Shown here: in pieces, positions 6,309-13,790 of the stretch
Layout: each line of letters opens with the position of its first letter
Position numbering within the stretch: position 1 is the first letter of the stretch
Origin: JBDSTZ01 sp039927975
GTDB lineage: Bacteria; Pseudomonadota; Gammaproteobacteria; Burkholderiales; Burkholderiaceae_D
Direction of reading: 5' to 3'
DNA: 13,995 nucleotides
NCBI GenBank assembly: GCA_039927975.1
Contig: JBDSTZ010000067.1
Location: 1 to 13,995 of the forward strand
Notes under the pieces: generated by a model
Databases searched by the model: none
Told to the model about the DNA's origin: nothing
Seen by the model: the letters and a program-made list of their open reading frames with translations, nothing else
Program-made: the position numbers and the translations under genes

Positions 6309-8225
6309 ATGAAAACGAGCAAAAAAAACGGGGCCACTACCAAGGGCTCCGGCAACAACGCACCCGTCCACGCCAACGCTTGCGCCATCAATATTAAAAT
6401 CAAGAGTCGTGGCGACGTGAATATTTACAACTGCGGCGCACAGCCGGCGCCTGACGCTGCGTGCCCGCCGCCGGAGGACGATGCCTGCCCGCCCGGCGCT
6501 CCCGGCGCCTGCGTGCCGGTGTCGCTGGGCGCCAAGCCGAAGCAAAGCCGTCGCAACAAGCTCGACAAGCTGCTGGCAAACAACCGGGTCCCGAGTACGC
6601 TTGGCGCGTCGCTGTTCCACATGACGCGGCGCTTCCTGGCAGGCAAAACGCCGGCCAATGCGCTGGAGGAACGCGGCTTCGCAACGCTGCGCGCTCTGCC
6701 CAAGGAGTTGAAACGGGTGCTGTCGTGCGCCAGCGATTCGCTCGACAGCCTCAGCAGTGGCGAGCGCAACCGCCTGTTCGACGCGGACCTCCTGCCGGCC
6801 ATCGACCAGCCGGTCGACCTCACGCAATTGTCCACCAGGTTCGTCCAGGAAATTGCCGATCGCGTCGGCATCCAGGCCTTCGACGACGCGGCCTGCGCGA
6901 CCAACGAACATCCCGGCCGGGTGCGCGTGCGGCCATTCGTGCCAGGGGAGGAGAATTTCGATCCGCTGGTGAGGATCTGCCGCGTCAACGGACTGCGCAC
7001 CGGTTCGTTCACGCCGTCACTTGCGCTGGGCGACTACACGCCGGCCGAAGTGCAGCAGCGCTGCCGCGTGATCTTGGAAGGCACTGAATCGAGGCAGGTG
7101 TGCGACGTGCAGACCGCCGACTGCCCCGGCAACGATCTGGGCGGCGTCTGCCAGCGCGTGCTCGAGATTGAAGCGGGCCAGGGCGTGGTGGTCGAGGGAG
7201 TGAACTTCTCGAGTGTCGATGCCACGGTGAGGATAGCCACCAGGGCCGCGCCGCAAACAGTGCTGCGTGAAGTACCCGCCCAGGTGTGCGGCGACGACGA
7301 GACGCCGCTCACGGAAACCATTCAAGGGCAGGCGCGCCTGATCCTCGACTGCCGCGTGCATGATCGTCTGACTTTCCAGATCCCCGGCGACCTGGCTCCC
7401 GGCGTGTATTCTTTCCAGGTCGCCGTGCCCAATCTGAGCCCCTTCCCCGGCCATGGCCCCGTGCTGCTATCGAACGTTGAGTACATCAGCGTCGCCACCC
7501 CATCCGGCGCGCGCTTCGAGATCAGAAGCGAGACCTTGTTCGCGCGTGCGGAAACGTCGCCGGCTTCCTTCGGCTCGGACGAAGTGGGCATCCGAATCCT
7601 TGCGGTGCCGCTGTTTCCCGACCTCTCGTCGGGCGAGGCGCAGCTGCCCAACGGCGGCGCGGCGATCCGCTTCACCGACGTCGACAGCGGCGAGACGCGC
7701 GCGATGGACCATGTGCTTTTCTCGCACCAGCAGCCGATCGCCGGCGTGGCGCTGTCGATCAGGGGCTTCGAGATCGATGGCGAGGAGGCATTCGAAAAAC
7801 AGATCGAGAGCACCCTCGACATCTTCATCGCCATCCTGAAAGATCAATTGGCGTTTGTGCTCGACCACCTCAAGGAGGCGGGCGCCATCGCCAGCAAGCT
7901 GGCCAGCTACGGCCTGCAGGGATTGATCGCCGGCGCGATTGCGGCCGCGGTAGTCGTCGCGATCGATGTATTCGTCGCGTTGTGGGCTCCGGCCGATCCG
8001 ATCATCGAAGATATGATCGGCCCCAGCACGCAGGATCTGGTGGAACTGACCAGCGTGAACTTTGCGCTGCCGGCGGCAAGTGAACACGTCACTCCGCAAG
8101 GCATCAAAGTCAAGGTCACACCGCTTGACAAGGTTCCCGGCCAGTACCGCGAACGGCGCGAGTACATCAGCGACGACGAAGACAGCCGGTACGAAATTGT
8201 GTTCCGTTACACTCGGCTCGCATAG
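6309..8225 (+). CDS. Unrecognised 638-residue protein with Cys/Pro-rich N-terminus and possible TIG-like domain
   Basis: I do not recognise this family. The start at 6309 (MKTSKKNG) has GAGG at 6297-6300 and is preferred over the in-frame ATG at 6111, whose extra 66 residues look non-coding. Visible parts: no signal peptide; a Lys/Gly/Asn-rich start; a short beta-like stretch INIKIKSRGDVNIYNC (27-42); a Cys/Pro-rich linker with four Cys at ~42-68; a charged helical region (~75-195); a Cys-containing region (~195-282); a beta-rich segment ~283-395 resembling an IPT/TIG fold (GQGVVVEGVNFSS ... LAPGVYSFQVAVPNLS); a second beta-like segment (400-490, FRTDVDSGETR-like pattern); then amphipathic helix ~498-525 and a Gly/Ala-rich hydrophobic stretch ~533-560 ending before WAPADPI. 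The C-terminus is acidic then aromatic (SDDEDSRYEIVFRYTR). The hydrophobic segment could be a membrane helix or a buried one. It stands alone, convergent with the receiver gene at 8260. Coding is secure; function unknown. Confidence 0.85.
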   Translation: MKTSKKNGATTKGSGNNAPVHANACAINIKIKSRGDVNIYNCGAQPAPDAACPPPEDDACPPGAPGACVPVSLGAKPKQSRRNKLDKLLANNRVPSTLGASLFHMTRRFLAGKTPANALEERGFATLRALPKELKRVLSCASDSLDSLSSGERNRLFDADLLPAIDQPVDLTQLSTRFVQEIADRVGIQAFDDAACATNEHPGRVRVRPFVPGEENFDPLVRICRVNGLRTGSFTPSLALGDYTPAEVQQRCRVILEGTESRQVCDVQTADCPGNDLGGVCQRVLEIEAGQGVVVEGVNFSSVDATVRIATRAAPQTVLREVPAQVCGDDETPLTETIQGQARLILDCRVHDRLTFQIPGDLAPGVYSFQVAVPNLSPFPGHGPVLLSNVEYISVATPSGARFEIRSETLFARAETSPASFGSDEVGIRILAVPLFPDLSSGEAQLPNGGAAIRFTDVDSGETRAMDHVLFSHQQPIAGVALSIRGFEIDGEEAFEKQIESTLDIFIAILKDQLAFVLDHLKEAGAIASKLASYGLQGLIAGAIAAAVVVAIDVFVALWAPADPIIEDMIGPSTQDLVELTSVNFALPAASEHVTPQGIKVKVTPLDKVPGQYRERREYISDDEDSRYEIVFRYTRLA

Positions 8226-8259
8226 GCAGGATCCGCCGGGAACACGCGCGTGGAAACCG

Positions 8260-8640
8260 CTAGGCCTGCTGCCGCCTGATCATCGCCAGCACCGTGTTGC
8301 GGATCGATTTGAGCACGGTGTCGGCCTTGAACGGCCTGACGATGAAGCCATGCACCCCGCGCGCGACAGCCACCTGCACGGTGGGCGCGTCAAGCTCGCC
8401 CGAGACCATGAAGACCAGCGTCTTGGGCAGCTGCGCGCGAATCTGGGCGACGATATCGTAGGGATCGTCGATCTGCTCGCGCGCGATGCAGACGATCTGC
8501 GGCTGGTATTTCTGCATCAGGGCGACACCCTGGCTGCAGGTGTGGGTCTGGCCGACGACCTGGTGGCCGCCTTCGGTCAACACGCCTTTGAGCAAGTCGC
8601 GCGAGATCGCGCTGGCGTCGATCAATACTGCCTTCAACAT
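8260..8640 (-). CDS. CheY-like receiver-domain protein lacking the phospho-acceptor Asp
   Basis: Single-domain protein of 126 residues with the receiver fold order: MLKAVLIDASAISRDLLKGVL matches beta1/alpha1 and VFMVSGELDAPTVQVAVARGVHGFIVRPF matches beta4 to beta5. Of the acidic pair normally at the end of beta1, only D8 remains (D8-A9). The beta3 position that normally carries the phosphorylated Asp reads PQIVCIAREQ, placing A53 there. The conserved Lys before Pro-Phe is Arg (R102-P103-F104). S80 sits at the Ser/Thr switch position. By family knowledge it should not be phosphorylated in the usual way and probably works as a protein-protein or stand-in signalling module. Its start lies four bases after the xni stop, with GGGAG inside the xni end, so it is co-transcribed with the nuclease and GST genes. 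Partner and output are not evident. Confidence 0.85.
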   Translation of the reverse strand: MLKAVLIDASAISRDLLKGVLTEGGHQVVGQTHTCSQGVALMQKYQPQIVCIAREQIDDPYDIVAQIRAQLPKTLVFMVSGELDAPTVQVAVARGVHGFIVRPFKADTVLKSIRNTVLAMIRRQQA

Positions 8641-8644
8641 CTGG

Positions 8645-9433
8645 TCAAACTCCCTGGTTCATTGCCAACATCTTCCACGTCACGCCCAGCCGCACGTCGG
8701 TCTTGAGGCGCACCAGCTGGCGTGACAACATCAATATGTCGCGTTCGGCGCGCAGGCGCTCGCCGATCGGCGTTTTCAAAATGCCGGCGCCGGCCATCAC
8801 GGCGTCCAGATCGCCATACGCGTTGAGCAGCTTGGCCGCGGTCTTCATGCCCACTTTTGAAACGCCTGGCACGCCGTCGGTGGCGTCGCCCATCAGCGCC
8901 AGCAAGTCGACCAGCAGCTCGGGGGCGACGCCGAACCTGGCGCGCACCCAGGCGTCGTCGTGCCATTCACCCTTGAAGTGGTCCCACACCAGCGCGCCGT
9001 CGGCGATCAGGCCGTGCAGGTCCTTGTCGGTGGTGGCGACGACCGCCTGCCCCCTGCCCTCGGCCAGCCAGCGCAGCACGCCGGTGCCGATCACGTCGTC
9101 GGCCTCGACCTGGGGCAGCATCACCACGCGCAGGCCGAGCTGGCCCAGCCTGTCGTGGAAAGCCGGCAGCGCGTCGCGCAGGAACGAGGGCATCGGCGCG
9201 CGGTTTTCGCGGTAGCGCGGGTAGAGCGCGTGGCGCCAGGTGGGCCCGCCGAAATCGAAGGCGGCCAGCACGTGGCTCGGCTGGTGCGCCGCCAGCAGCT
9301 TGCGAAACGACGACAGCGCGTGGCGCAACGCGATGTCGGCCTTCTCGGCAGAATCGGGTTCGGGCGAGGCTTCGTAGACGCGCCTGACGATGTTCAGGCC
9401 GTCGATCGCCAGCAGCTTGCCCGCGACGTCCAT
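8645..9433 (-). CDS. xni: Stand-alone 5'-3' exonuclease / flap endonuclease, Xni (exonuclease IX) type
   Basis: A 262-residue 5' nuclease resembling the N-terminal nuclease domain of DNA polymerase I, without a polymerase domain, as in Xni/ExoIX. It would act on 5' flaps or 5' ends during replication and repair. Metal-site acids and motifs are visible: D11 in LLAIDGLNIVRRVY, D60 in AAFDFGGPTWRHALYPRYRENR (with the helical-arch basic residues), E110-A-D112-D113, D136 and D138 in TTDKDLHGL, and D183/D186 in LMGDATDGVPGVSKVGMKTA, the last being the helix-3-turn-helix DNA-binding element. All expected acidic positions look intact, so it is probably active. It starts six bases after the GST stop and ends four bases before the receiver gene. 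No strong ribosome site is seen, consistent with coupling within the operon. PolI-type full-length enzyme is excluded by length. Confidence 0.9.
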   Translation of the reverse strand: MDVAGKLLAIDGLNIVRRVYEASPEPDSAEKADIALRHALSSFRKLLAAHQPSHVLAAFDFGGPTWRHALYPRYRENRAPMPSFLRDALPAFHDRLGQLGLRVVMLPQVEADDVIGTGVLRWLAEGRGQAVVATTDKDLHGLIADGALVWDHFKGEWHDDAWVRARFGVAPELLVDLLALMGDATDGVPGVSKVGMKTAAKLLNAYGDLDAVMAGAGILKTPIGERLRAERDILMLSRQLVRLKTDVRLGVTWKMLAMNQGV

Positions 9434-9439
9434 CGGCGC

Positions 9440-10114
9440 CTACTTCGCCAGGGCGAAAGGGCCGCCGCGTTCGAGCGCGCGCTGGTAGGCCGGGCGCGCG
9501 TGGATGCGTTGGAGGAAGGCGCTCAGCTTCGGATAATTCGGCCCCAGGCCGCCGCGCGCAGCGGCCGCCTCGAGCACGAAGCTGAGCTGGATGTCGGCCG
9601 CGCTGAACGCCTCGCCGGCGAACCAGGTCGACTTGCCCAACTCGCCTTCGAGGTAGCCCAGGTGCTGGGCGATCTGCGGCAACACGTAGCCCGACTTGAC
9701 CTTGCGGGCGATGCCGCGCGCGACCGGCTTCACAAAAAACGGCATCGGACTCGTCTCGACCCGGTCGAACACCAGCTTCATGAGCAGCGGCGTCATGGCC
9801 GAGCCTTCGGCGTAGTGCAGGAAGTAGGTGTAGCGCAGCTTGTCGGGGGTGCCGTCGACCGGCACCAGGCGCTTGTCGTGGTCGTAGCGGCCGATCAGGT
9901 ACTCGATGATGGCGCCCGATTCGGCCACCACGATGTCGCCGTCGCCGATCACCGGCGACTTGCCGAGCGGGTGCACCGCGCGCAGCTCGGGCGGCGCCAG
10001 CATGGTGGCCGGATCGCGCTGGTACTTCTTGATCTCGTACGGCAGGCCCAGTTCTTCGAGCAGCCAGAGCACGCGCTGCGAGCGCGAGTTGTTGAGGTGG
10101 TGGACTATGATCAT
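9440..10114 (-). CDS. Glutathione S-transferase family protein (Gtt1-like)
   Basis: Cytosolic GST of 224 residues. The N-terminal thioredoxin-like domain starts MIIVHHLNNSRSQRVLWLLE; S10 is the likely glutathione-activating residue. The cis-Pro is P54 in GKSPVIGDGD, and the glutathione gamma-Glu contact is E65-S66 in VAESGAIIEYLIGRY. The C-terminal all-helical domain contains WFAGEAFSAADIQLSF, where the Asp of the 'AADI' N-capping box is typical. The pattern LNNSRSQRVLWLLEEL with YEIKKYQRDP resembles the fungal Gtt1 and bacterial relatives. I start at 10114; an in-frame ATG at 10237 would add 41 residues unlike any GST N-terminus. Substrate unknown: conjugation of electrophiles or peroxide reduction are the usual activities. 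It is the first gene of the GST-xni-receiver operon, divergent from the GltB-like gene. Confidence 0.92.
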   Translation of the reverse strand: MIIVHHLNNSRSQRVLWLLEELGLPYEIKKYQRDPATMLAPPELRAVHPLGKSPVIGDGDIVVAESGAIIEYLIGRYDHDKRLVPVDGTPDKLRYTYFLHYAEGSAMTPLLMKLVFDRVETSPMPFFVKPVARGIARKVKSGYVLPQIAQHLGYLEGELGKSTWFAGEAFSAADIQLSFVLEAAAARGGLGPNYPKLSAFLQRIHARPAYQRALERGGPFALAK

Positions 10115-10161
10115 GGAGGTCGTTTCGCCAGGGTTCGCCGCGAGGCCGGTGCCAGCTCGGT

Positions 10162-10167
10162 ATTGTA
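10162..10167 (-). promoter_or_regulatory. Candidate -10 element for the GST-xni-receiver operon
   Basis: On the minus strand TACAAT lies 47 bases upstream of the GST start, within the 149-base divergent gap. No good -35 hexamer is visible at the right distance because the flank is GC-rich. On the plus strand TACACT at 10228-10233 could serve the GltB-like gene but is equally unsupported. Confidence 0.25.
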
Positions 10168-10263
10168 GGGCAGTCGCGGCGCGGGCGGCGAATTCGGCAT
10201 TGTTCCGATTCGTGTTGCAGTTTGGCAGTACACTCACCAGGCTCCAGTCCGCGAAAGATACCC

Positions 10264-11889
10264 ATGCCCCAGATCTCCGCCCGCTACCTGACCTTCGTCG
10301 TCGCCTGTCTCGTGTTCGTGCTCTCGCTTTCGCTCACGCTGATGCACAGCGAACGCTCGCTGTGGCTGGTGTTCTTGAGCGGCGGGCTAACCCTGATCGG
10401 CATCATCGACCTGGTCCAGCACAAGCAGGCGCTGCGCCGCAACTATCCGATCCTGGCCCACTTCCGCTATTTCTTCGAATCGATCCGGCCCGAGATCCGC
10501 CAGTATTTTCTGGAGGACGACACCTACGCCAAGCCGTTTTCGCGCAACCAGCGCAGCATCGTCTACCAGCGCGCCAAGGTGCAGACCGACAAGCGGCCGT
10601 TCGGCACCCAGCTCGACGTCTACCAGGACGGCTATGAATGGATCAACCACTCGATCCGCCCGGCGCCGCTGGCCGACCACAACTTCCGCATCGAGATCGG
10701 CAACCATCCGGACTGCCCGCGCGCCCAGCCCTACCGGGCCAGCGTCTTCAATATCTCGGCCATGAGTTTCGGCTCGCTGTCGGCCAACGCCATCCTCGCG
10801 CTCAACGCCGGCGCCAGGCTCGGCGGCTTCATGCACGACACCGGGGAGGGCAGCATCAGCCGCTACCACCGCGAAAACGGCGGCGACCTGGTGTGGGAAA
10901 TCGGCTCCGGCTACTTCGGCTGCCGCAACGACGACGGCACGTTTTCCGAAGAGCGCTTCGTCGCCAACGCCAGTTCGGCGCAGGTCAAGATGATTAACCT
11001 GAAGCTGTCGCAAGGCGCCAAGCCGGGCCAGGGCGGCATCCTGCCCGGCGCCAAGGTGACGATCGAGATCGCCAACGCGCGCGGGGTGCCGGCGGGGCTC
11101 GACTGCCTGTCGCCATCGTCGCACTCCTCGTTCTCGACGCCGATCGAGCTGCTGCATTTTATCGAGCGCCTGCGCAACCTGGCCGGCGGCAAGCCGACCG
11201 GTTTCAAGCTGGCGATCGGCCACCCATGGGAATTTTTCGGCATCGTCAAGGCGATGCTGGCGACCGGCATCACACCCGACTTCATCATCGTCGACGGCGG
11301 CGAAGGCGGCACCGGCGCGGCGCCGGTCGAGTTTTCCGACCACGTCGGCACGCCGCTGCAGGAGGCGCTGGTACTGGTGCATAACACCCTGGTCGGCGCC
11401 AACCTGCGCGACCGCGTCAAGATCGGCGCCTCTGGCAAGATCGTCACCGCCTTCGACGTCGCGCGCATCATCGCGCTCGGCGCCGACTGGTGCAATTCGG
11501 CGCGCGGCTTCATGTTCGCGCTCGGCTGCGTGCAGTCGCAAAGCTGCCACACCGACCGCTGCCCGACCGGCGTGGCGACCCAGGACCTGCAGCGCCAGAA
11601 GGCGCTCGACGTGCCCGACAAGACGAGCCGGGTGGCGCACTTCCATCAGAACACCATGAAGGCGCTGGCCCAGCTGATCGCCGCCGCCGGCCTCAACCAT
11701 CCGTCCGAACTGCGCCCGCACCACCTGGTGCGGCGCGTCTCGCCCAACCAGGTCAAGCTGGCCTCGGCCCTGCTGCCCTACCTCGAAGCGGGCGAGCTGC
11801 TCGACGCCGCACAGATGCACCGCCTGCCGCCGGTCTTCAAGCTGTACTGGCCTATTGCACAAGCTGAATCTTTTCATGCCATAAATTGA
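10264..11889 (+). CDS. Stand-alone FMN-binding glutamate-synthase-like oxidoreductase, membrane-anchored
   Basis: 541 residues comprising the FMN/iron-sulfur synthase domain of glutamate synthase without the glutaminase domain or the GXGXG C-terminal domain of full GltB. The N-terminus has two hydrophobic segments (about 5-26 and 31-50) that probably anchor it to the membrane. FMN-domain motifs: MSFGSLS (167-173), LSQGAKPGQGGILPGAKV (248-265), DGGEGGTGAAP (344-354), and IGASGKIVTAFDVARIIALGAD (387-408). Cysteines C422, C428 and C433 (C-x5-C-x4-C) match the [3Fe-4S] ligands of glutamate synthase. ATG 10264 is chosen because the alternative at 10222 adds 14 residues of unlikely sequence. In the absence of a glutaminase domain it cannot be a full GOGAT by itself; its natural substrate is not known to me. 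It is divergent from the GST operon and has no co-oriented partner until the chemoreceptor 202 bases downstream. Confidence 0.92.
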   Translation: MPQISARYLTFVVACLVFVLSLSLTLMHSERSLWLVFLSGGLTLIGIIDLVQHKQALRRNYPILAHFRYFFESIRPEIRQYFLEDDTYAKPFSRNQRSIVYQRAKVQTDKRPFGTQLDVYQDGYEWINHSIRPAPLADHNFRIEIGNHPDCPRAQPYRASVFNISAMSFGSLSANAILALNAGARLGGFMHDTGEGSISRYHRENGGDLVWEIGSGYFGCRNDDGTFSEERFVANASSAQVKMINLKLSQGAKPGQGGILPGAKVTIEIANARGVPAGLDCLSPSSHSSFSTPIELLHFIERLRNLAGGKPTGFKLAIGHPWEFFGIVKAMLATGITPDFIIVDGGEGGTGAAPVEFSDHVGTPLQEALVLVHNTLVGANLRDRVKIGASGKIVTAFDVARIIALGADWCNSARGFMFALGCVQSQSCHTDRCPTGVATQDLQRQKALDVPDKTSRVAHFHQNTMKALAQLIAAAGLNHPSELRPHHLVRRVSPNQVKLASALLPYLEAGELLDAAQMHRLPPVFKLYWPIAQAESFHAIN

Positions 11890-12091
11890 ACGGAAATGCA
11901 GTATTGACAGGCATGGATGCGACAAATGTTGGCCTGGCGAAATAATTTTGTGGCGTTGGTGATGTCGGTGCGTTACAGTCTCCCGATCGCCCCATGCGGA
12001 CGCGCGCGCCCGCGCACCTGGCCATGCCGGCCGGGCAAAACCGTATTGACGTTGTCGGCCAAGCCTTGCCCGACTTCTTAAAAGGAATGCC

Positions 12092-13693
12092 ATGAAAGTC
12101 TCTTCGCGCCTCATCCTGCTGGTATCGACGGCACTGGTAGCGCTCGCCATCATGGGCGGCTTCGCCCTGTACAACCTGCGCTCGAGCATGTACGCCGACC
12201 GCGAGGCGCAGATCACCAACCTGGTCAAGATGGGCGAGCACATCGCCGACTACTACTACCAGCAGGAGAAGGCCGGCACGCTCACGCGCGAACAGGCCCA
12301 GGCCGCCGCGCGCATCGCGCTGGGCCAGATGGTCAACGGGCTGAAAAGCTATCTGTGGGTGCGCACGCCGGAAGGCCTGAACCTGGTCCATCCGAACAAG
12401 AACAACATCGGCAAAATCGCCCAGGGCGAGGCGATGGATGGCCGCACCGACGGTGACGCCTACATTGAGGCGTTGTCGAAATCGGAAGTGGCGATGGTCA
12501 CCACCAAGACCTATCGCGAAGGCGTGCTGCGGCCGAAGATGAATGGCCTGATCAACTTCAAGCCGTGGGGCTGGTGGATCGGCACCGGCTTCTTCATCGA
12601 CACCATCGACGAAGTGTTCTGGCAGGCGGCCTGGCAGTTCCTCGCCGTGTTCGTGGTGGCCTTTGCAGCCATCTCGGTGCTCGGCTGGCAGGTCGTGCGC
12701 CATGTCGTCGGCTCGCTGGGCGGCGACCCGGCCTACGCTGGCGAGGTGACGCGCCGGATCGCCGGCAAGGACCTGTCGGTGCCGGTCGACCTGCGCGACG
12801 GCGACGACCACAGCCTGCTGCTGGCGATCTCGCGCATGCAGCAGGAACTGGCCGGCACGGTGCGCAACATCCGCAACAACGCCAGCTCGATGGCGACCGC
12901 CTCGCGCGAAATTGCCAGCGGCAACCTCGACCTGTCGGCGCGCACCGAGGCACAGGCCAGCGCGCTGGAGGAGACCGCCGCCTCGATCGAGGAACTGACC
13001 GCCACCGTCAAGAACAACTCGGCACGTGCGCAGGAGGCGAGCCAGATGGCGCAGGCGGCGTCGAGCTCGGCGACCGGCGGCGGCGGCGTGGTGGCGCAGG
13101 TGGTGACGACGATGGAATCGATCCGCCAGGCCTCGGACCGGATCGTCGAAATCACCGGGGTGATCGATTCGATCGCCTTCCAGACCAACATCCTCGCGCT
13201 CAACGCGGCGGTCGAGGCGGCGCGCGCCGGCGAACAGGGACGCGGCTTCGCGGTGGTGGCGTCGGAAGTGCGCAACCTGGCGCAACGCTCGGCCAGCGCG
13301 GCCAAGGAAATCAAGGGCTTGATCGACAATTCGGTGCAGGAGGTCGAACGCGGCAGCCGGCTGGCCAACGACGCCGGCGCCGCCATGCACGACATCGTCA
13401 GCAGCGTGGCCAAGGTCAGCGCGATCGTGCAGGACATCAGCGAATCGGGACGCGAACAGACCGCCGGCATCGAGCAGGTGAACCAGGCGATCATCGAACT
13501 GGACGACGTGACCCAGCAGAACGCCGCGCTGGTCGAGGAAGCGGCGGCGGCGGCCCGTTCGATGCAGGATCAGGCGGCCGAACTGGCCGGGCTGGTGAGC
13601 CAGTTCAATCTGAACCAGGCGGACGAACCGGTGGCGCCGAAGAAGGCGGTGGCGGCGCCGGTGCGGCCGATGAAGCGCCTGGCGCAGCGCTGA
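12092..13693 (+). CDS. Methyl-accepting chemotaxis protein with single Cache periplasmic domain
   Basis: Transmembrane chemoreceptor of 533 residues that senses a ligand outside and controls CheA. Order: TM1 at ~7-28; a periplasmic region ~30-175 of single-Cache (sCache_2) type, with YLWVRTPEGLNLVHPNKNNIG and WGWWIGTGFFID as the recognisable pieces; TM2 at ~179-199; a HAMP of the LGGDPAYA variant (~200-255); then the methylation helices and signalling hairpin. The hairpin tip is I355 to about K408, with IDSIAFQTNILALNAAVEAARAGEQGRGFAVVASEVRNLAQRSASAAKEI. Glu/Gln-rich helices on both sides (ASALEETAASIEELTATV; QNAALVEEAAAAA) carry likely methylation sites. The C-terminus ends MKRLAQR with no NWETF-type CheR/CheB docking pentapeptide. 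An AAAAGGA ribosome site (12080-12086) supports the start. No sigma-28 promoter is evident; a TTGACA at 11904-11909 lacks a good -10. Ligand unknown; Cache_2 receptors often bind small organic acids. Confidence 0.96.
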   Translation: MKVSSRLILLVSTALVALAIMGGFALYNLRSSMYADREAQITNLVKMGEHIADYYYQQEKAGTLTREQAQAAARIALGQMVNGLKSYLWVRTPEGLNLVHPNKNNIGKIAQGEAMDGRTDGDAYIEALSKSEVAMVTTKTYREGVLRPKMNGLINFKPWGWWIGTGFFIDTIDEVFWQAAWQFLAVFVVAFAAISVLGWQVVRHVVGSLGGDPAYAGEVTRRIAGKDLSVPVDLRDGDDHSLLLAISRMQQELAGTVRNIRNNASSMATASREIASGNLDLSARTEAQASALEETAASIEELTATVKNNSARAQEASQMAQAASSSATGGGGVVAQVVTTMESIRQASDRIVEITGVIDSIAFQTNILALNAAVEAARAGEQGRGFAVVASEVRNLAQRSASAAKEIKGLIDNSVQEVERGSRLANDAGAAMHDIVSSVAKVSAIVQDISESGREQTAGIEQVNQAIIELDDVTQQNAALVEEAAAAARSMQDQAAELAGLVSQFNLNQADEPVAPKKAVAAPVRPMKRLAQR

Positions 13694-13720
13694 TGCCGAA
13701 GGGCGGTATCTGCTCCGCGT

Positions 13721-13726
13721 TATACT
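13721..13726 (+). promoter_or_regulatory. Candidate -10 element for the GNAT gene
   Basis: TATACT 65 bases before the acetyltransferase ATG matches the -10 consensus in five of six positions. The -35 region is poor. If used, the leader RNA would contain the 13741-13764 hairpin. Confidence 0.3.
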
Positions 13727-13740
13727 GCGGCGGTTTCCGC

Positions 13741-13764
13741 TGAATTCCCGGTGACGGGGATTCA
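13741..13764 (+). repeat. Hairpin with GTGA tetraloop between the MCP and GNAT genes
   Basis: TGAATTCCCG (13741-13750) pairs with CGGGGATTCA (13755-13764), ten pairs with one U-G wobble, closing a GUGA tetraloop of the GNRA class. The wobble is favourable only in plus-strand RNA. No T-tract follows, so it is not a canonical intrinsic terminator. It may end or protect the MCP transcript or lie in the 5' leader of the next gene. Confidence 0.55.
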
Positions 13765-13790
13765 CCCATCAACGCCAATAAAAATTAACG

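Noticed and set aside
8226..8259. Bidirectional terminator between the convergent stops
   Set aside because: The 34-base gap shows no stem with a T-tract on either strand.
11904..11909. TTGACA as a -35 for the chemoreceptor gene, or a sigma-28 flagellar promoter nearby
   Set aside because: No acceptable -10 lies 16-18 bases downstream, and no TAAA-N15-GCCGATAA-like pair is found in 11890-12091.
10387..12243. Long minus-strand open frame opposite the GltB-like gene
   Set aside because: It is a His/Arg/Val/Gly-rich antisense shadow of a high-GC gene whose plus-strand product has clear FMN and iron-sulfur motifs. The same applies to the long frames opposite mnmA and the chemoreceptor.
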